Source of the DNA: Candidatus Rifleibacteriota bacterium
Lineage (GTDB): Bacteria > Muiribacteriota > UBA6191 > JACPRK01 > JACQZM01
Reading direction: 5' to 3'
Assembly: GCA_016213885.1 (NCBI GenBank)
Contig: JACQZM010000207.1
Coordinates: 1-49,468 of the forward strand
DNA: 49,468 nt
The notes beneath the pieces were generated by a model. That model made no database searches, had not been told where the DNA came from, and saw nothing but the letters and a program-made list of their open reading frames with translations. The position numbers and the translations under genes are program-made. Shown here in pieces: positions 1 to 10,102 of this stretch. Numbering within the stretch: the first letter of the stretch is position 1; each line of letters begins with the position of its first letter.

Positions 1-915
1 CCGGACCCGGCGGTAGATCTGCTCCGCCGGGTCGCAGATCGGGGCGCTGGCCAGGGTCGCGATCAGCGCCGCGCTGAACCGACCGTGGGGATCTCCCCGG
101 GCGTCTCGTTGCTCCCCGGCGACCTGGTCGTCCTGGGCAGCCGAGAGGATCAAGGCGCCGCGCTGCTCCGGAGAGGGGCCCTTGTCGCCGGCATCGCGGG
201 CGTCCCTGGGATCCGGGGCCAGGTACCTCGTCTTGCCCGGAGCGGGGAAGCCGCGGGCGATGGAGCCGGAATGGCAGCTGTCGAGGATGGCGGTCAGGGT
301 CACCTTCTTGTCCAGCAGCCGGTTGAACAGGCGGGCCAGCTCCTTGTCCCGCACGTCCATCGCACCGGTCCAGGAGTCCACCGGAACCAGGGTCTCGTCC
401 CTGCGGTCCGTTTCGGGCGAGAGCGAGTTCGTGACCTGGGAGCCATGCCCCGCATAGAAGAAGACGCAGGTGTCGCCAGCCTTGGCCGGGTCGAGGAGCC
501 ACGTCTGGATTTCCGCAAGGATCCGTTTCCTCGTGGCGTCTCCGTTCAGAAGGACACGGACGTCGGAGCGGCCGAAGCCGTACCGCGATACGAGGATCTC
601 CGCGAACGCGGTGGCATCGTTGACCGCGCCATCCAGGTTGGTCCAGGCGCCCCGGCCGGGCGACCACGACGAGACGACCCGGGTGTCGGTCGAGCCGGTC
701 TGGCCAGGCCCGCCCCGGGTCGGGGACGGCCTGTCCTCCAGCACCGTGGACCCGGCGCCGGTTGCGCCGGGAGCGGCCGGGGCCCCGGGCTGCTCGTACT
801 CGTTGATCCCGATGAGAAGCGCCCTGGCCGTCGCGGCTGCCAGGGTCGAGGCCTGGGCCGTGAGGAGCAGAGCGACCAGCGCGATGGCGGACCACGGGTG
901 GCTGTGTCGTGACAT
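1..915 (-). CDS. Caspase-like (peptidase C14) secreted protease, C-terminus outside the window
   Basis: The frame is open from an ATG at 915 to the window edge, giving 305 codons with no stop, so the gene is partial at its 3' end. A hydrophobic stretch after the first eight residues (IALVALLLTAQASTLAAA) is a probable signal peptide. The fold starts with RALLIGINEY at residue 31, and a proline/glycine-rich insert of about 50 residues separates it from the next core strand. The catalytic His lies in FFYAGHGSQ (H157) and the Cys in ILDSCHSG (C214), the classic metacaspase/caspase dyad. The acidic DRRDE segment between them is also typical of the family. The enzyme is expected to act outside the cytoplasm, cutting after basic or acidic residues; substrates are unknown. 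Family call is firm; the biological role is not known. Confidence 0.9.
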   Translation of the reverse strand, partial: MSRHSHPWSAIALVALLLTAQASTLAAATARALLIGINEYEQPGAPAAPGATGAGSTVLEDRPSPTRGGPGQTGSTDTRVVSSWSPGRGAWTNLDGAVNDATAFAEILVSRYGFGRSDVRVLLNGDATRKRILAEIQTWLLDPAKAGDTCVFFYAGHGSQVTNSLSPETDRRDETLVPVDSWTGAMDVRDKELARLFNRLLDKKVTLTAILDSCHSGSIARGFPAPGKTRYLAPDPRDARDAGDKGPSPEQRGALILSAAQDDQVAGEQRDARGDPHGRFSAALIATLASAPICDPAEQIYRRVR

Positions 916-1000
916 GGATGGCACCCCTCGTGACGCTTGCCTGGAGCTGACCGGGGCCTTCGGCGGAGAAGCCGGTGTCGCCCCCGGGAGCCCGGGCGCG

Positions 1001-1023
1001 CCGTCGGAGAGAGACTCCGACGG
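1001..1023. other. Perfect 9-bp stem hairpin between genes
   Basis: CCGTCGGAG and CTCCGACGG flank a 5-nt loop, between the stop of the small secreted protein (minus strand, ends at 1056) and the start of the caspase gene. It could end transcription of the upstream gene, but there is no T-run on the minus-strand 3' side, so its role is uncertain. Confidence 0.4.
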
Positions 1024-1055
1024 CTTCCCAGAGGCCAGGCTCCCGGCGCTGGACC

Positions 1056-1526
1056 CTACGGGTACAGGCTCCAGGTGGTCACTTCTCCGGCCTCCATGAG
1101 CACGTACCTGGGCCCCCAGGTCTTGACCGACCCGTCGGTGAAATCGGCTCGTGCGTAGAGGGTGACCCGGCCCGGGCTGTACCGGATGTAGCCGTCACCG
1201 TAGGGACGGATGGTGCCGTCGTACTCCTTCTGGGTGTAGATCTTGACGAACCAGGGCGTCCGGTTGTCGACGTGGAGCTTCGCCCACAGGCCCCTGGTCT
1301 TCTCGCCGCCCTTGTCGGGCGGGGCGGGACGCTGCACCTTGGGATCGTTCTTGTCGGAGTCGGACTTGATGTTCTCGTCAGCGCCGCCTCCTCGGCCGAC
1401 CTGCGCCTTGTCCTGGACCGTCGTCTCCTTCTCTTTCGGGTCCGCGGCCCAGGTCCGGGTCGTAGTCACCAGCAGGACCGCCAGGCCTAGGACGGACGCG
1501 CACACCAGGAATCCAGTCGTCTTCAT
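1056..1526 (-). CDS. Small secreted protein of unknown function
   Basis: 156 residues. I chose the ATG at 1526 because GGAGGAGA lies about 5 nt before it and because it places a clean signal peptide at the N-terminus (MKTTGFLVCASVLGLAVLLV..., probable cleavage after TRTWA). The mature part begins with a charged Lys/Glu-rich linker. The last ~75 residues look like a small beta-sandwich, alternating hydrophobic and aromatic positions (TPWFVKIYTQ, DGYIRYSPG, WGPRYVLM). No catalytic motif is visible. It stands 140 nt upstream of the caspase-like gene on the same strand, so the two could be co-transcribed. I do not recognise the family. Confidence 0.75.
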   Translation of the reverse strand: MKTTGFLVCASVLGLAVLLVTTTRTWAADPKEKETTVQDKAQVGRGGGADENIKSDSDKNDPKVQRPAPPDKGGEKTRGLWAKLHVDNRTPWFVKIYTQKEYDGTIRPYGDGYIRYSPGRVTLYARADFTDGSVKTWGPRYVLMEAGEVTTWSLYP

Positions 1527-1653
1527 CGCTCTCCTCCAGTTCGACCATCCGGACGACGGGGAAGACATCGGGGGTCGGGCGTCCGGCGCGCCGACCGTGG
1601 CGCCACCCTATCACACGGTGACCCGTCGGTCCAACCCCCTCCACGTTCTTGAT

Positions 1654-1718
1654 GACTCTGCAGCCAGGCCGAGACCTGATCACAGGCCCGACTCCGCGAA
1701 ACAGGCGCAGGATCCTGG
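1654..1718 (+). repeat. 65-bp dispersed repeat, copy 1 of 2
   Basis: This intergenic segment matches the reverse complement of 45347-45411 at 58 of 65 positions by direct reading, with no gaps. The shared core includes CCCGACTCCGCGAAAC and ends in AGGATCCTGG. Neither copy lies in a recognisable gene. The two are 43.7 kb apart and inverted relative to each other. Confidence 0.75.
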
Positions 1719-1784
1719 CGAGACCCCCGGCCGACCTGGAAGAGCCGATGGAGGGCCGAGTCGCGGCAGCCTGGACCGCCGCGG

Positions 1785-4160
<2,376 letters not shown>

Positions 4161-4335
4161 GGGACCGGTTCCTTACAGGCGGTCAGGGTTCCAGACGCAG
4201 CGACCGTATCAGCGAACCGCCACCGGCGCAAGAGTTGTCTGTCCGCGGGAAGACGGTGCCTCCCGGAAGGGGGCGCTGTCCGCCGGGGTCTCCTGGAGTT
4301 CGAAAGCGTGGCCTGTCCCCTTCTTCAGCCCGGCG

Positions 4336-4476
4336 GATCGGAAGGCCCCCCTGGTCCTTCAGGAGACCATCCTGGTGGTCCACAGCGCCTCGTTCGATCT
4401 CCGGATGGTCGACCAGCAGCTCGCCCGCCGGTGGGCCCGCGCGCCGCTGGGAAGTTCCGGCGACGACGTGGTATGA
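4336..4476 (+). pseudogene. Possible remnant of a DnaQ-like 3'-5' exonuclease
   Basis: A short in-frame stretch encodes LVLQETILVVHSASFDLRMV and then QQLARRWARAPLG before a stop at 4474-4476. The ILVVHSASFDLRM part resembles the ExoII motif of DEDDh exonucleases (consensus V-x-H-N-x-x-F-D-x-x-F/M). There is no ExoI motif upstream, no plausible start and nothing downstream of the stop, so at most this is a fragment. It fills most of the 362-nt gap between the SEC-C gene and the NTF2-like gene. The match rests on about 20 residues and could be chance. Confidence 0.3.
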
Positions 4477-4477
4477 T
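4469..4477 (+). promoter_or_regulatory. Candidate extended -10 promoter for the NTF2/guaD pair
   Basis: TGGTATGAT is an extended -10 element (TG-n-TATGAT). There is no good -35 hexamer 16-18 nt upstream, as is usual for this class. It lies 45 nt before the ATG at 4523. Confidence 0.4.
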
Positions 4478-4522
4478 CGCGCATCCGTGCGAGACGGACC
4501 AGGGAGGGAGACCGGTTCGGCG

Positions 4523-4915
4523 ATGACACCTGAAGAGCTCGACGTCTGGAACGTCGTGCGGTCCATCAACGCCCTCTGGACCACCGGACGGGTGGATGAG
4601 CTCGGCGACCACTTCCACCCCAGGATGATCGCCATCACCCCCGCCGACCGGGAGCCCCTCGTGGGCAAAGAGGCCTGCATCGACTCCTGGCGCCGGTTCA
4701 CCAGGCTGGCGAAGGGGCTCTCGTGGGTGGAGACAGACCCCAGGGTCGAGATCCACGGCGACACGGCGGTCGTGGCCTACACCTACTGCGCCGCGTGCGA
4801 GATGGACGGCCGTCCGGTCGAGCTCCGGGGTCGTGACCTGTTCGTGATGCACCGGGAACGGGGACGCTGGTGGGTCGTCGCCGACCAGTTCTCCCCGTTT
4901 CCCGCCAGAGAGTGA
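4523..4915 (+). CDS. NTF2-like / SnoaL-type small protein
   Basis: 130 residues, about the usual size of one NTF2 fold. The pattern is typical of the SnoaL/DUF4440 group: N-terminal helices (EELDVWNVVRSINALWTTG), then HFHPRMIAITP, then strands ending in GRDLFVMHRERGRWWVVADQFS. The ATG at 4523 follows a GGAGGGAG by about 12 nt. The stop is only 3 nt before the guanine deaminase start, so the two genes are almost certainly one transcription unit. The protein may be a small-molecule isomerase/hydratase or a ligand-binding accessory; the reaction cannot be read from sequence. Confidence 0.8.
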   Translation: MTPEELDVWNVVRSINALWTTGRVDELGDHFHPRMIAITPADREPLVGKEACIDSWRRFTRLAKGLSWVETDPRVEIHGDTAVVAYTYCAACEMDGRPVELRGRDLFVMHRERGRWWVVADQFSPFPARE

Positions 4916-4918
4916 CCC

Positions 4919-6265
4919 ATGAGCTCCCTCGTCGTGGTCGGGACGGTGCTGCAGACCCCCACGCCCCGGACGCTGGCGGTGTCGAGCGACGTGGCCGTGG
5001 TGGTGGGGGACGACGGCGTGATCGAGGCCGTGCATCCGGCGGCGTCGATGGAGGCGAAAGACGCCTGGGCTGCTGCGCCGCGGGTCCAGCGGCTGAACGC
5101 CCACGAACGGCTGCTTCCCGGGCTGATCGACCTGCACGTCCACGCGCCGCAGTGGCCGCAGCTGGGCACCGGCCTGGACCTTGGGCTGGAGAAGTGGTTG
5201 TTCGACTACACCTTCCCGCTGGAGGTGCGATACGCCGATGCGGGCTTCGCGCTGGAGGTCTGGGATCGCCTGGTCCCCACGCTGCTGCGTCACGGAACGA
5301 CGACCGCCGTGTACTTCTCGTCCATCCACGAAGAGGCGACGCGACTGCTGGCTGCGACCTGTGTGCGGCACGGTCAGAGGGCGTTCGTGGGCCGGGTCGC
5401 CATGGACCACCCGGAGGGCACGCCTCGCTGGTATCGCGACGTCGACGCCAAGGCCGGTGTCGCCGCGTCGGCCGCGTCGATCGAGACCATCGCAGGCTTG
5501 CCGGGCGCGAGAGGTCTGGTGGCGCCGATCATCACGCCGCGGTTCATTCCCACGTGCACGGACGAGCTGTTGAGCGGCCTGGGCGAGCTGGCGGCGTCGA
5601 CCGGCGCGCTCGTGCAGACGCACTGTTCGGAATCGGACTGGGAGCACGGTCACGTGCTGGAGCGTTTCGGGCGCCGTGACGCCTGGATGCTGCAGCAGTT
5701 CGGTCTGATGCGGCGCGGCACGGTGCTGGCGCATGGCAACCTCCTGGACGACGGCGACTTCGGGGTCATCCGTTCGGCGGCGGCGGGCGTCGCGCACTGC
5801 CCGCTCTCGAACTCCTACTTCTCCAACGCGGTGTTCCCGCTGAGGCGAGCGCTGCAGCAGGGGGTCGCCGTCGGCCTGGGGTCCGATGTGGCCGGTGGCG
5901 CCCACCCCGGCCTGCTGCCGCAGTGCGGTCACGCCGTGACCGTGTCGCGGATGCTGGAGGACGGGGTCGATGGCTCCCGGGGCGCCGCCGAACGCGGCGT
6001 GCCGGGTTCTCGCGTCGACGTGGTGACCGCGTTCCACGCCGCGACGGTGGGTGGCGCGAGCGTGCTGGGGATCCCCGCGGGCCTTCTGGCGCCGGGGAAG
6101 CTGTTCGACGCCTTCGTGGTCCGGACCAACGACCGCGAGTCCGGTCTGCACGTGTACGAGGGGCTGGACGACGAGGCGCGGATCTTCGAGAAGATCGTGC
6201 GGCTTGCGGCGCCCAGCGACATTCCCGCCGTGTGGGTGGGCGGCCGGCGCGTCGTGACGCGCTGA
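4919..6265 (+). CDS. guaD: Guanine deaminase (amidohydrolase superfamily)
   Basis: 448 residues, the normal length for guanine deaminase, which converts guanine to xanthine and ammonia in the cytosol using one zinc ion. The zinc site begins with LPGLIDLHVHAPQ (H73, H75). Family-specific stretches follow: KWLFDYTFPLE, PRFIPTCTDELL, the zinc ligand in VQTHCSE, HGNLL, and CPLSNSYFSNAVFPLR leading into VGLGSDVAGG, whose Asp is the catalytic metal ligand. These blocks distinguish GuaD from other amidohydrolases such as chlorohydrolases. It is translationally close to the NTF2-like gene upstream. The carbamoyl-phosphate operon 2.5 kb away could continue the same purine-breakdown route, but the genes between are unrelated. 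Confidence 0.9.
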   Translation: MSSLVVVGTVLQTPTPRTLAVSSDVAVVVGDDGVIEAVHPAASMEAKDAWAAAPRVQRLNAHERLLPGLIDLHVHAPQWPQLGTGLDLGLEKWLFDYTFPLEVRYADAGFALEVWDRLVPTLLRHGTTTAVYFSSIHEEATRLLAATCVRHGQRAFVGRVAMDHPEGTPRWYRDVDAKAGVAASAASIETIAGLPGARGLVAPIITPRFIPTCTDELLSGLGELAASTGALVQTHCSESDWEHGHVLERFGRRDAWMLQQFGLMRRGTVLAHGNLLDDGDFGVIRSAAAGVAHCPLSNSYFSNAVFPLRRALQQGVAVGLGSDVAGGAHPGLLPQCGHAVTVSRMLEDGVDGSRGAAERGVPGSRVDVVTAFHAATVGGASVLGIPAGLLAPGKLFDAFVVRTNDRESGLHVYEGLDDEARIFEKIVRLAAPSDIPAVWVGGRRVVTR

Positions 6266-6346
6266 GTCTTTGGCTGCGATCGACGTCGGCGACGCTCTGC
6301 CGGACGCCGGGGTCGCCAGGGGACCCGCCTCCCGGTGAGCTTGGCC

Positions 6347-6375
6347 TTGACTTGCCCGGGATCTCCTGAGATACT
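6347..6375 (+). promoter_or_regulatory. sigma70-type promoter of the HU gene
   Basis: TTGACT at 6347-6352 and GATACT at 6370-6375 are separated by exactly 17 nt, 47 nt before the HU start codon. Both hexamers are close to consensus and the next gene in the same direction is HU. Confidence 0.65.
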
Positions 6376-6421
6376 CGCTGAACCGATCAGCCTCGAATCA
6401 CGATCAGAAGGGAGTTTCCAG

Positions 6422-6691
6422 ATGAACAAGCATGAGCTCGCCCAGATCATCGCCAAGGACGTCGAGTTGACTCACGCCCAGGCGGCCGCCACGATCGACG
6501 CGTTCACCGGCGCCATCCAGAAGGCGCTCAAGAAGGGCGAGGACGTGACCCTCGTCGGCTTCGGGACGTTCAAGACCAAGAAGCGCGCCGCCCGCACCGG
6601 CATCAACCCGCAGACCAAGGCGAAGATGAAGATCCCGGCCAAGAAGGTCGTGAAGTTCGTCGTCGGCAAGGCCCTCAAGACCTCGGTCTAG
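6422..6691 (+). CDS. HU-family histone-like DNA-binding protein
   Basis: 89 residues, the normal HU length. The sequence has all HU landmarks: N-terminal helices starting MNKHELAQIIAKD, the GEDVTLVGFGTF strand, the arm tip RTGINPQTKAKMKIPAK with the intercalating Pro, and the C-terminal helix VVKFVVGKALK. Dimers of this protein bend and compact DNA. AAGGGAG lies about 9 nt before the ATG. A promoter upstream and a hairpin terminator downstream mark it as monocistronic. The arm ends PxxKxKxxIPA as in HU rather than IHF, and I see no sign of site-specific function. Confidence 0.97.
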   Translation: MNKHELAQIIAKDVELTHAQAAATIDAFTGAIQKALKKGEDVTLVGFGTFKTKKRAARTGINPQTKAKMKIPAKKVVKFVVGKALKTSV

Positions 6692-6716
6692 ACGGGCACA
6701 GCGAACGGCTCATCCC

Positions 6717-6753
6717 GCCGAGAGCCTCTTGAAGAGGCTCTCGGCCGTTCTTT
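6717..6753 (+). terminator. Rho-independent terminator after HU
   Basis: GCCGAGAGCCTCTT (6717-6730) pairs perfectly with AAGAGGCTCTCGGC (6732-6745) and is followed by CGTTCTTT. It begins 26 nt after the HU stop. It may also serve the converging phosphate-permease gene. Confidence 0.85.
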
Positions 6754-6908
6754 GTCCGCGAACCGTGCCGGACGGTCCCACCGGGCCCCGGTGACCGGCG
6801 GCCAAGGAGACTCGCCGGGAGCCACCACCCGGGCCCGGGGTACCAGGATCGCCGTGGCTCCTGTCGGCGCGAGGGCGCGAGGCCCGGAATCGACCCTGCC
6901 GGCGGGGC

Positions 6909-7922
6909 TCAGCCGATCCGCAGGAGCATCAGGACCGGCAGCAGGAGGTAGTACGTGAGGAAGCTCACGAGCGCCGCGGCCGGGATCGTCAGGACCCAGG
7001 CGACCACGATGTGCTCGGCCACGCCCCAGCGGACCGCGCTGAGCCTGCTGGTGGAGCCGACTCCGATGATGGCTCCGGTGATCGTGTGGGTGGTGGAGAC
7101 CGGGATCCCGAACAGCGCCGTGCCGATCAGCGTCAAGGCGCCCGCGGTCTCGGCGCAGCAGCCGCCCACCGGGCGGAGCTTGCAGATCTTGGAGCCCATG
7201 GTCTTCACGATGCGCCAGCCCCCGCTGAGGGTGCCCAGGCCGATGACGACCGGGCAGGCCACTCTCACCCAGGCCGGAATGGTGAAGACCGCCTTGGGAT
7301 CGCCCTGGAGATGGTAGAGGTAGAGCACCATCGCGATGATCCCCATGGTCTTCTGGGCATCGTTGCAGCCGTGTCCGAAGCTGTAGGCCGCCGCGGAGGC
7401 GAGCTGCAGCCGGCGGAACAGCCGGTCCACCAGGGCGGCGGAGGCATGGCGGAAGATCCAGAACACCGCCACCATCAGCACCGCCCCGAGCACGAAGCCC
7501 AGCAGCGGCGAGATCACGATGAAGAGCAGCGCCCTGGACAGACCGCTCCAGACCAGGACACCCCAGCCCGCCTTGGCCACTCCGGCGCCGACCAGGCCGC
7601 CGATCAGGGCGTGGGAGGAGCTGGACGGGAGCCCCAGCCACCAGGTCAGGACGTTCCAGACGATCGCTCCGACGAGAGCGGCGAAGATCGTGGCCTGGTT
7701 CACGCTCTCGGGGGTGATGATCTCCTTGCCGATCGCCGTGGCCACATGGGTTCCCATGATCACGGAGAGAGCGTTGAAGAGGGCGGCCATCCCCACGGCC
7801 TGCAGCGGCGACAGAACCCGGGTGGAGACCACGGTGGCGATGGAGTTGGCCGCATCGTGCATGCCGTTCACGTAGTCGAAGATCAGGGCCAGCACTATGA
7901 TCAGACAGACAAACGCCAGCAT
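6909..7922 (-). CDS. pit: Inorganic phosphate transporter, PiT family
   Basis: 337 residues, about ten membrane spans. The duplicated PiT signature is present in both halves: FDYVNGMHDAANSIATVVST near the N-terminus and SFGHGCNDAQKTMGIIA in the middle. GLPSSSSHALIGGLVGAG and GIPVSTTHTITGAIIGVG are the matching second motifs of each half. The protein is expected to carry phosphate, probably as a metal-phosphate complex or with a cation, across the inner membrane. GGAGGGGATG lies just before the ATG at 7922. The PhoU-like DUF47 partner that often accompanies PiT genes is not adjacent here. The 151 nt between the HU terminator and this gene's stop hold nothing I can identify. Confidence 0.93.
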   Translation of the reverse strand: MLAFVCLIIVLALIFDYVNGMHDAANSIATVVSTRVLSPLQAVGMAALFNALSVIMGTHVATAIGKEIITPESVNQATIFAALVGAIVWNVLTWWLGLPSSSSHALIGGLVGAGVAKAGWGVLVWSGLSRALLFIVISPLLGFVLGAVLMVAVFWIFRHASAALVDRLFRRLQLASAAAYSFGHGCNDAQKTMGIIAMVLYLYHLQGDPKAVFTIPAWVRVACPVVIGLGTLSGGWRIVKTMGSKICKLRPVGGCCAETAGALTLIGTALFGIPVSTTHTITGAIIGVGSTSRLSAVRWGVAEHIVVAWVLTIPAAALVSFLTYYLLLPVLMLLRIG

Positions 7923-8070
7923 CGACCATCCCCTCCAGGAACGTTCGACAGTCCCCCCTCCGGGAGCATGACCATGAATGGCCCTCGAATGTAAAGGGTC
8001 GACGAGGAGGAAAGGCCACGAATCCGGGCGATCCGTCCGGTCTCGACAGCCGGATCGGACCGATGTACGA

Positions 8071-8085
8071 TGGACCGACGGTCCA
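8071..8085. promoter_or_regulatory. Short perfect inverted repeat upstream of the ECF-like gene
   Basis: TGGACC-GAC-GGTCCA is a 6-bp perfect inverted repeat in the region between the divergent PiT and ECF-like genes, 23 nt before the proposed GTG start. It could be a regulator-binding site; nothing else supports this. Confidence 0.25.
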
Positions 8086-8107
8086 CCGGTGAAGCGACCG
8101 GAGGTCC

Positions 8108-8710
8108 GTGGCCGGGGGGTGTGGCCGCTCGTCCGGGGCGAGGAGGGCTGGTGCGACCCTGATCTTGCCTGGCTCGAAGACCCGGGAGGTCACGACCGCG
8201 GCGCTGCTCGTCGCGAGCGGCATCGTGATTCCGATCGCCTTTCACTCCGCCGGCCTCGCGGGCAGGGTCTTTCTGCCGATGCACCTGCCCGTGGCCATGG
8301 CGGGCCTGCTGGTCGGATGGCGCGCGGCGCTGGCGGTCGGAGCTCTCACCCCGCTGGTGAGCTCCCTGCTCACGGGAATGCCCCCGCTGGCTCCCATGCC
8401 GGTCGCCCTGGTGATGGCGCTGGAGCTCTCGGCCCACGCCGCCACCGTCTCCCTGCTGCACCGCCGGTGGCGACTCCGCCCTCCCCTGGCGATCGCAGGT
8501 GGGATCGTCGCCGGGCGGATCACCACCGGGCTCGTGTACTCGGTCCTGGTCAGGGCGTTCGGCTTCAGGCTCGATCCGTTCGCCGCCGTCGCGGGCGCAC
8601 TCCTGGTCGGCTGGCCCGGGCTGACCGTGCAGCTCACCGTGGTCCCGGCGCTGTTCGAGGCGCTGGCCCGCCGGGGCCTGGACGTCGGAGTCGGCCCTGG
8701 GCGACCGTGA
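8108..8710 (+). CDS. ECF-type substrate-binding membrane component (S component-like)
   Basis: 200 residues from a GTG; the start is unsure because the first ~20 residues are not hydrophobic and a TTG at 8165 would give a cleaner protein of 181. From residue 25 on it is almost entirely membrane-embedded, with about six spans. The pattern VFLPMHLPVAMAGLLVGWRA, VGALTPLVSSLLTGMPPL, MPVALVMALELSAHAATVS is characteristic of ECF transporter S components that bind vitamins or related small molecules. No T or A component genes are nearby, so it would use shared energising subunits encoded elsewhere (inference). The ligand cannot be predicted. It is divergent from the phosphate permease. Confidence 0.65.
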   Translation: MAGGCGRSSGARRAGATLILPGSKTREVTTAALLVASGIVIPIAFHSAGLAGRVFLPMHLPVAMAGLLVGWRAALAVGALTPLVSSLLTGMPPLAPMPVALVMALELSAHAATVSLLHRRWRLRPPLAIAGGIVAGRITTGLVYSVLVRAFGFRLDPFAAVAGALLVGWPGLTVQLTVVPALFEALARRGLDVGVGPGRP

Positions 8711-8791
8711 CCTGGCCGTTCGTCGCTGAGCGGGCCCGCTCCGGCGCGACCCTGTGGAGCGCCCCTCCTCGAGGCTCCCGCCCCAGCGGTG

Positions 8792-9805
8792 CTAGGGCCT
8801 TCCTCCCATCGTGAGCGCCATGATCGATTTCACGGTGTGCAGCCGGTTCTCGGCCTGGTCGAAGACGATCGACTGGGGACCGTCGATGACCTCGTCGGTC
8901 ACCTCGGAGCCGCGGTCGGCCGGCAGCGGATGCATGTAGACCGCCTCCTTGGCGGCCAGCTCCATCCGCCTCTGGTCGCAGATCCAGCTCTTGTACCTGG
9001 CGATGAGGTCCATCCCGACCTTCTTCTTCTCGTCTTCAGGAACGTTCTGGTCGGCCAGGTACTGGTGGCAGCCCCAGGACTTCGGATAGATGACGATGTG
9101 GTCCTTGCACGCCTCGTCCATGTCGTGGACGATCTGGAACTTGGTCTTGTTCTCGGCCGCGAACTTCTTGGCGAGCTCCACCGTATGCGGCATCAGGTAG
9201 AACTCCTTGGGATGGGCCAGGGTCACGTCCACGCCGAACCGCGGCAACAGCCAGATGAGGCCCTGGGCCACGGAGAGCGGCCGGGCGTACGACGGGGCGT
9301 AGGTCCACGAGACCGTGAACTTGAGGCCCTTCAGGTTGGTGCCGAACTTCTCCCGGATCGTCATCAGGTCCGCGGCGGCCTGGCATGGGTGGTCCACGTC
9401 GCACTGGAGATTGACCACCGGGATCGACGACCAGTGGGCGACCTCCTTGATGTACTTGTTCCCGACGCCGTAGAAGCAGTTCCTGATCGCGATGCCGTGG
9501 CCGTACCGGGAGAGCACCTTGCCCGTGTCCTTGGGGGTCTCGCCATGAGAGATCTGGAGCTTGTCCGGCGTCAGGTCGTGGGCGTGGCCGCCGAGCTGGG
9601 TCATCCCGGCCTCGGTGGAGTTCCGGGTGCGGGTCGACGCCTCGAAGAACATCATGAACAGAGTCTTGTCCCGCAACAACCGATGGGGCCGACCGAGGGC
9701 GAAGGAGCGCTTGAGATCCCAGGCGACCTCGAGCATCGTCTCCAGCTCCTCCACCGTCCAGTCCTTGGTCTCGATCCAGTCCTTGCCTCTGAGCAGAGTG
9801 TTCAT
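8792..9805 (-). CDS. YgeW-like (knotted) carbamoyltransferase
   Basis: 337 residues, shorter than E. coli YgeW (396). Carbamoyl-phosphate is bound by FFEASTRTRNSTEAG (STRTR at 57-61) and by NLQCDVDHPCQAAADL (DHPCQ at 138-142); YMHPLPADRG carries the LP motif. Segments KFTVSWTYAPSYARPLSVAQ and RFGVDVTLAHP align with YgeW and the N-acetyl/N-succinyl-ornithine carbamoyltransferases, which have a trefoil knot, rather than with ArgF. Such enzymes transfer carbamoyl to or from an amino-acid amine. Beside a carbamate kinase, the catabolic direction (releasing carbamoyl-phosphate) is likely. AAGGGAG precedes the ATG. It is last in the minus-strand operon, after a 297-nt gap, so it could also have its own expression control. 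Confidence 0.85.
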   Translation of the reverse strand: MNTLLRGKDWIETKDWTVEELETMLEVAWDLKRSFALGRPHRLLRDKTLFMMFFEASTRTRNSTEAGMTQLGGHAHDLTPDKLQISHGETPKDTGKVLSRYGHGIAIRNCFYGVGNKYIKEVAHWSSIPVVNLQCDVDHPCQAAADLMTIREKFGTNLKGLKFTVSWTYAPSYARPLSVAQGLIWLLPRFGVDVTLAHPKEFYLMPHTVELAKKFAAENKTKFQIVHDMDEACKDHIVIYPKSWGCHQYLADQNVPEDEKKKVGMDLIARYKSWICDQRRMELAAKEAVYMHPLPADRGSEVTDEVIDGPQSIVFDQAENRLHTVKSIMALTMGGRP

Positions 9806-10102
9806 CCAGATCTCCCTTCGACGGAGTGGTTTCTTGGGGGCTGACGGCGGTCCAGCCGGTCACCCGCCACGGTGACGACGACAGGGACCGGCGCCGCGGT
9901 GGACCCAATCGTAGCGACCAGGGTCCGGGGTGTCAAGGACGGGTCCGGGTAGCGCCCCCGAGCGCGACTCCGGCCGGAGCCGGGCTCCCGGGTCGGTGGG
10001 CCCCGAAAGAGAGGGCCACGGGCACCGGGGCCGGAGCCCCGGCTCCCGTGGCCAGCCGTTCCGGTGGACCTCGCAGTCAGGGCGACGGCCGGGGCAGGGT
10101 GC
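9806..10102. other. Intergenic region with GC-rich hairpin and possible degenerate repeat
   Basis: Between the two carbamoyltransferase genes. A strong hairpin at 10016-10051 (CCACGGG...CCGGGGC, loop CGGA, GCCCCGG...CCCGTGG) could terminate or attenuate transcription, or stabilise the upstream mRNA end. AGCGCCCCCGAGCGCGAC at 9951-9968 is, on the minus strand, nearly the same as the core of the tandem repeats at 23.7 and 45.5 kb. No gene is visible. Confidence 0.5.

Noticed and set aside
8792..9805. Assignment as ornithine carbamoyltransferase ArgF
   Set aside because: The DHPCQ context, the SWTYAPSYARPLSV block and the operon partners fit the YgeW/knotted group better than ArgF.
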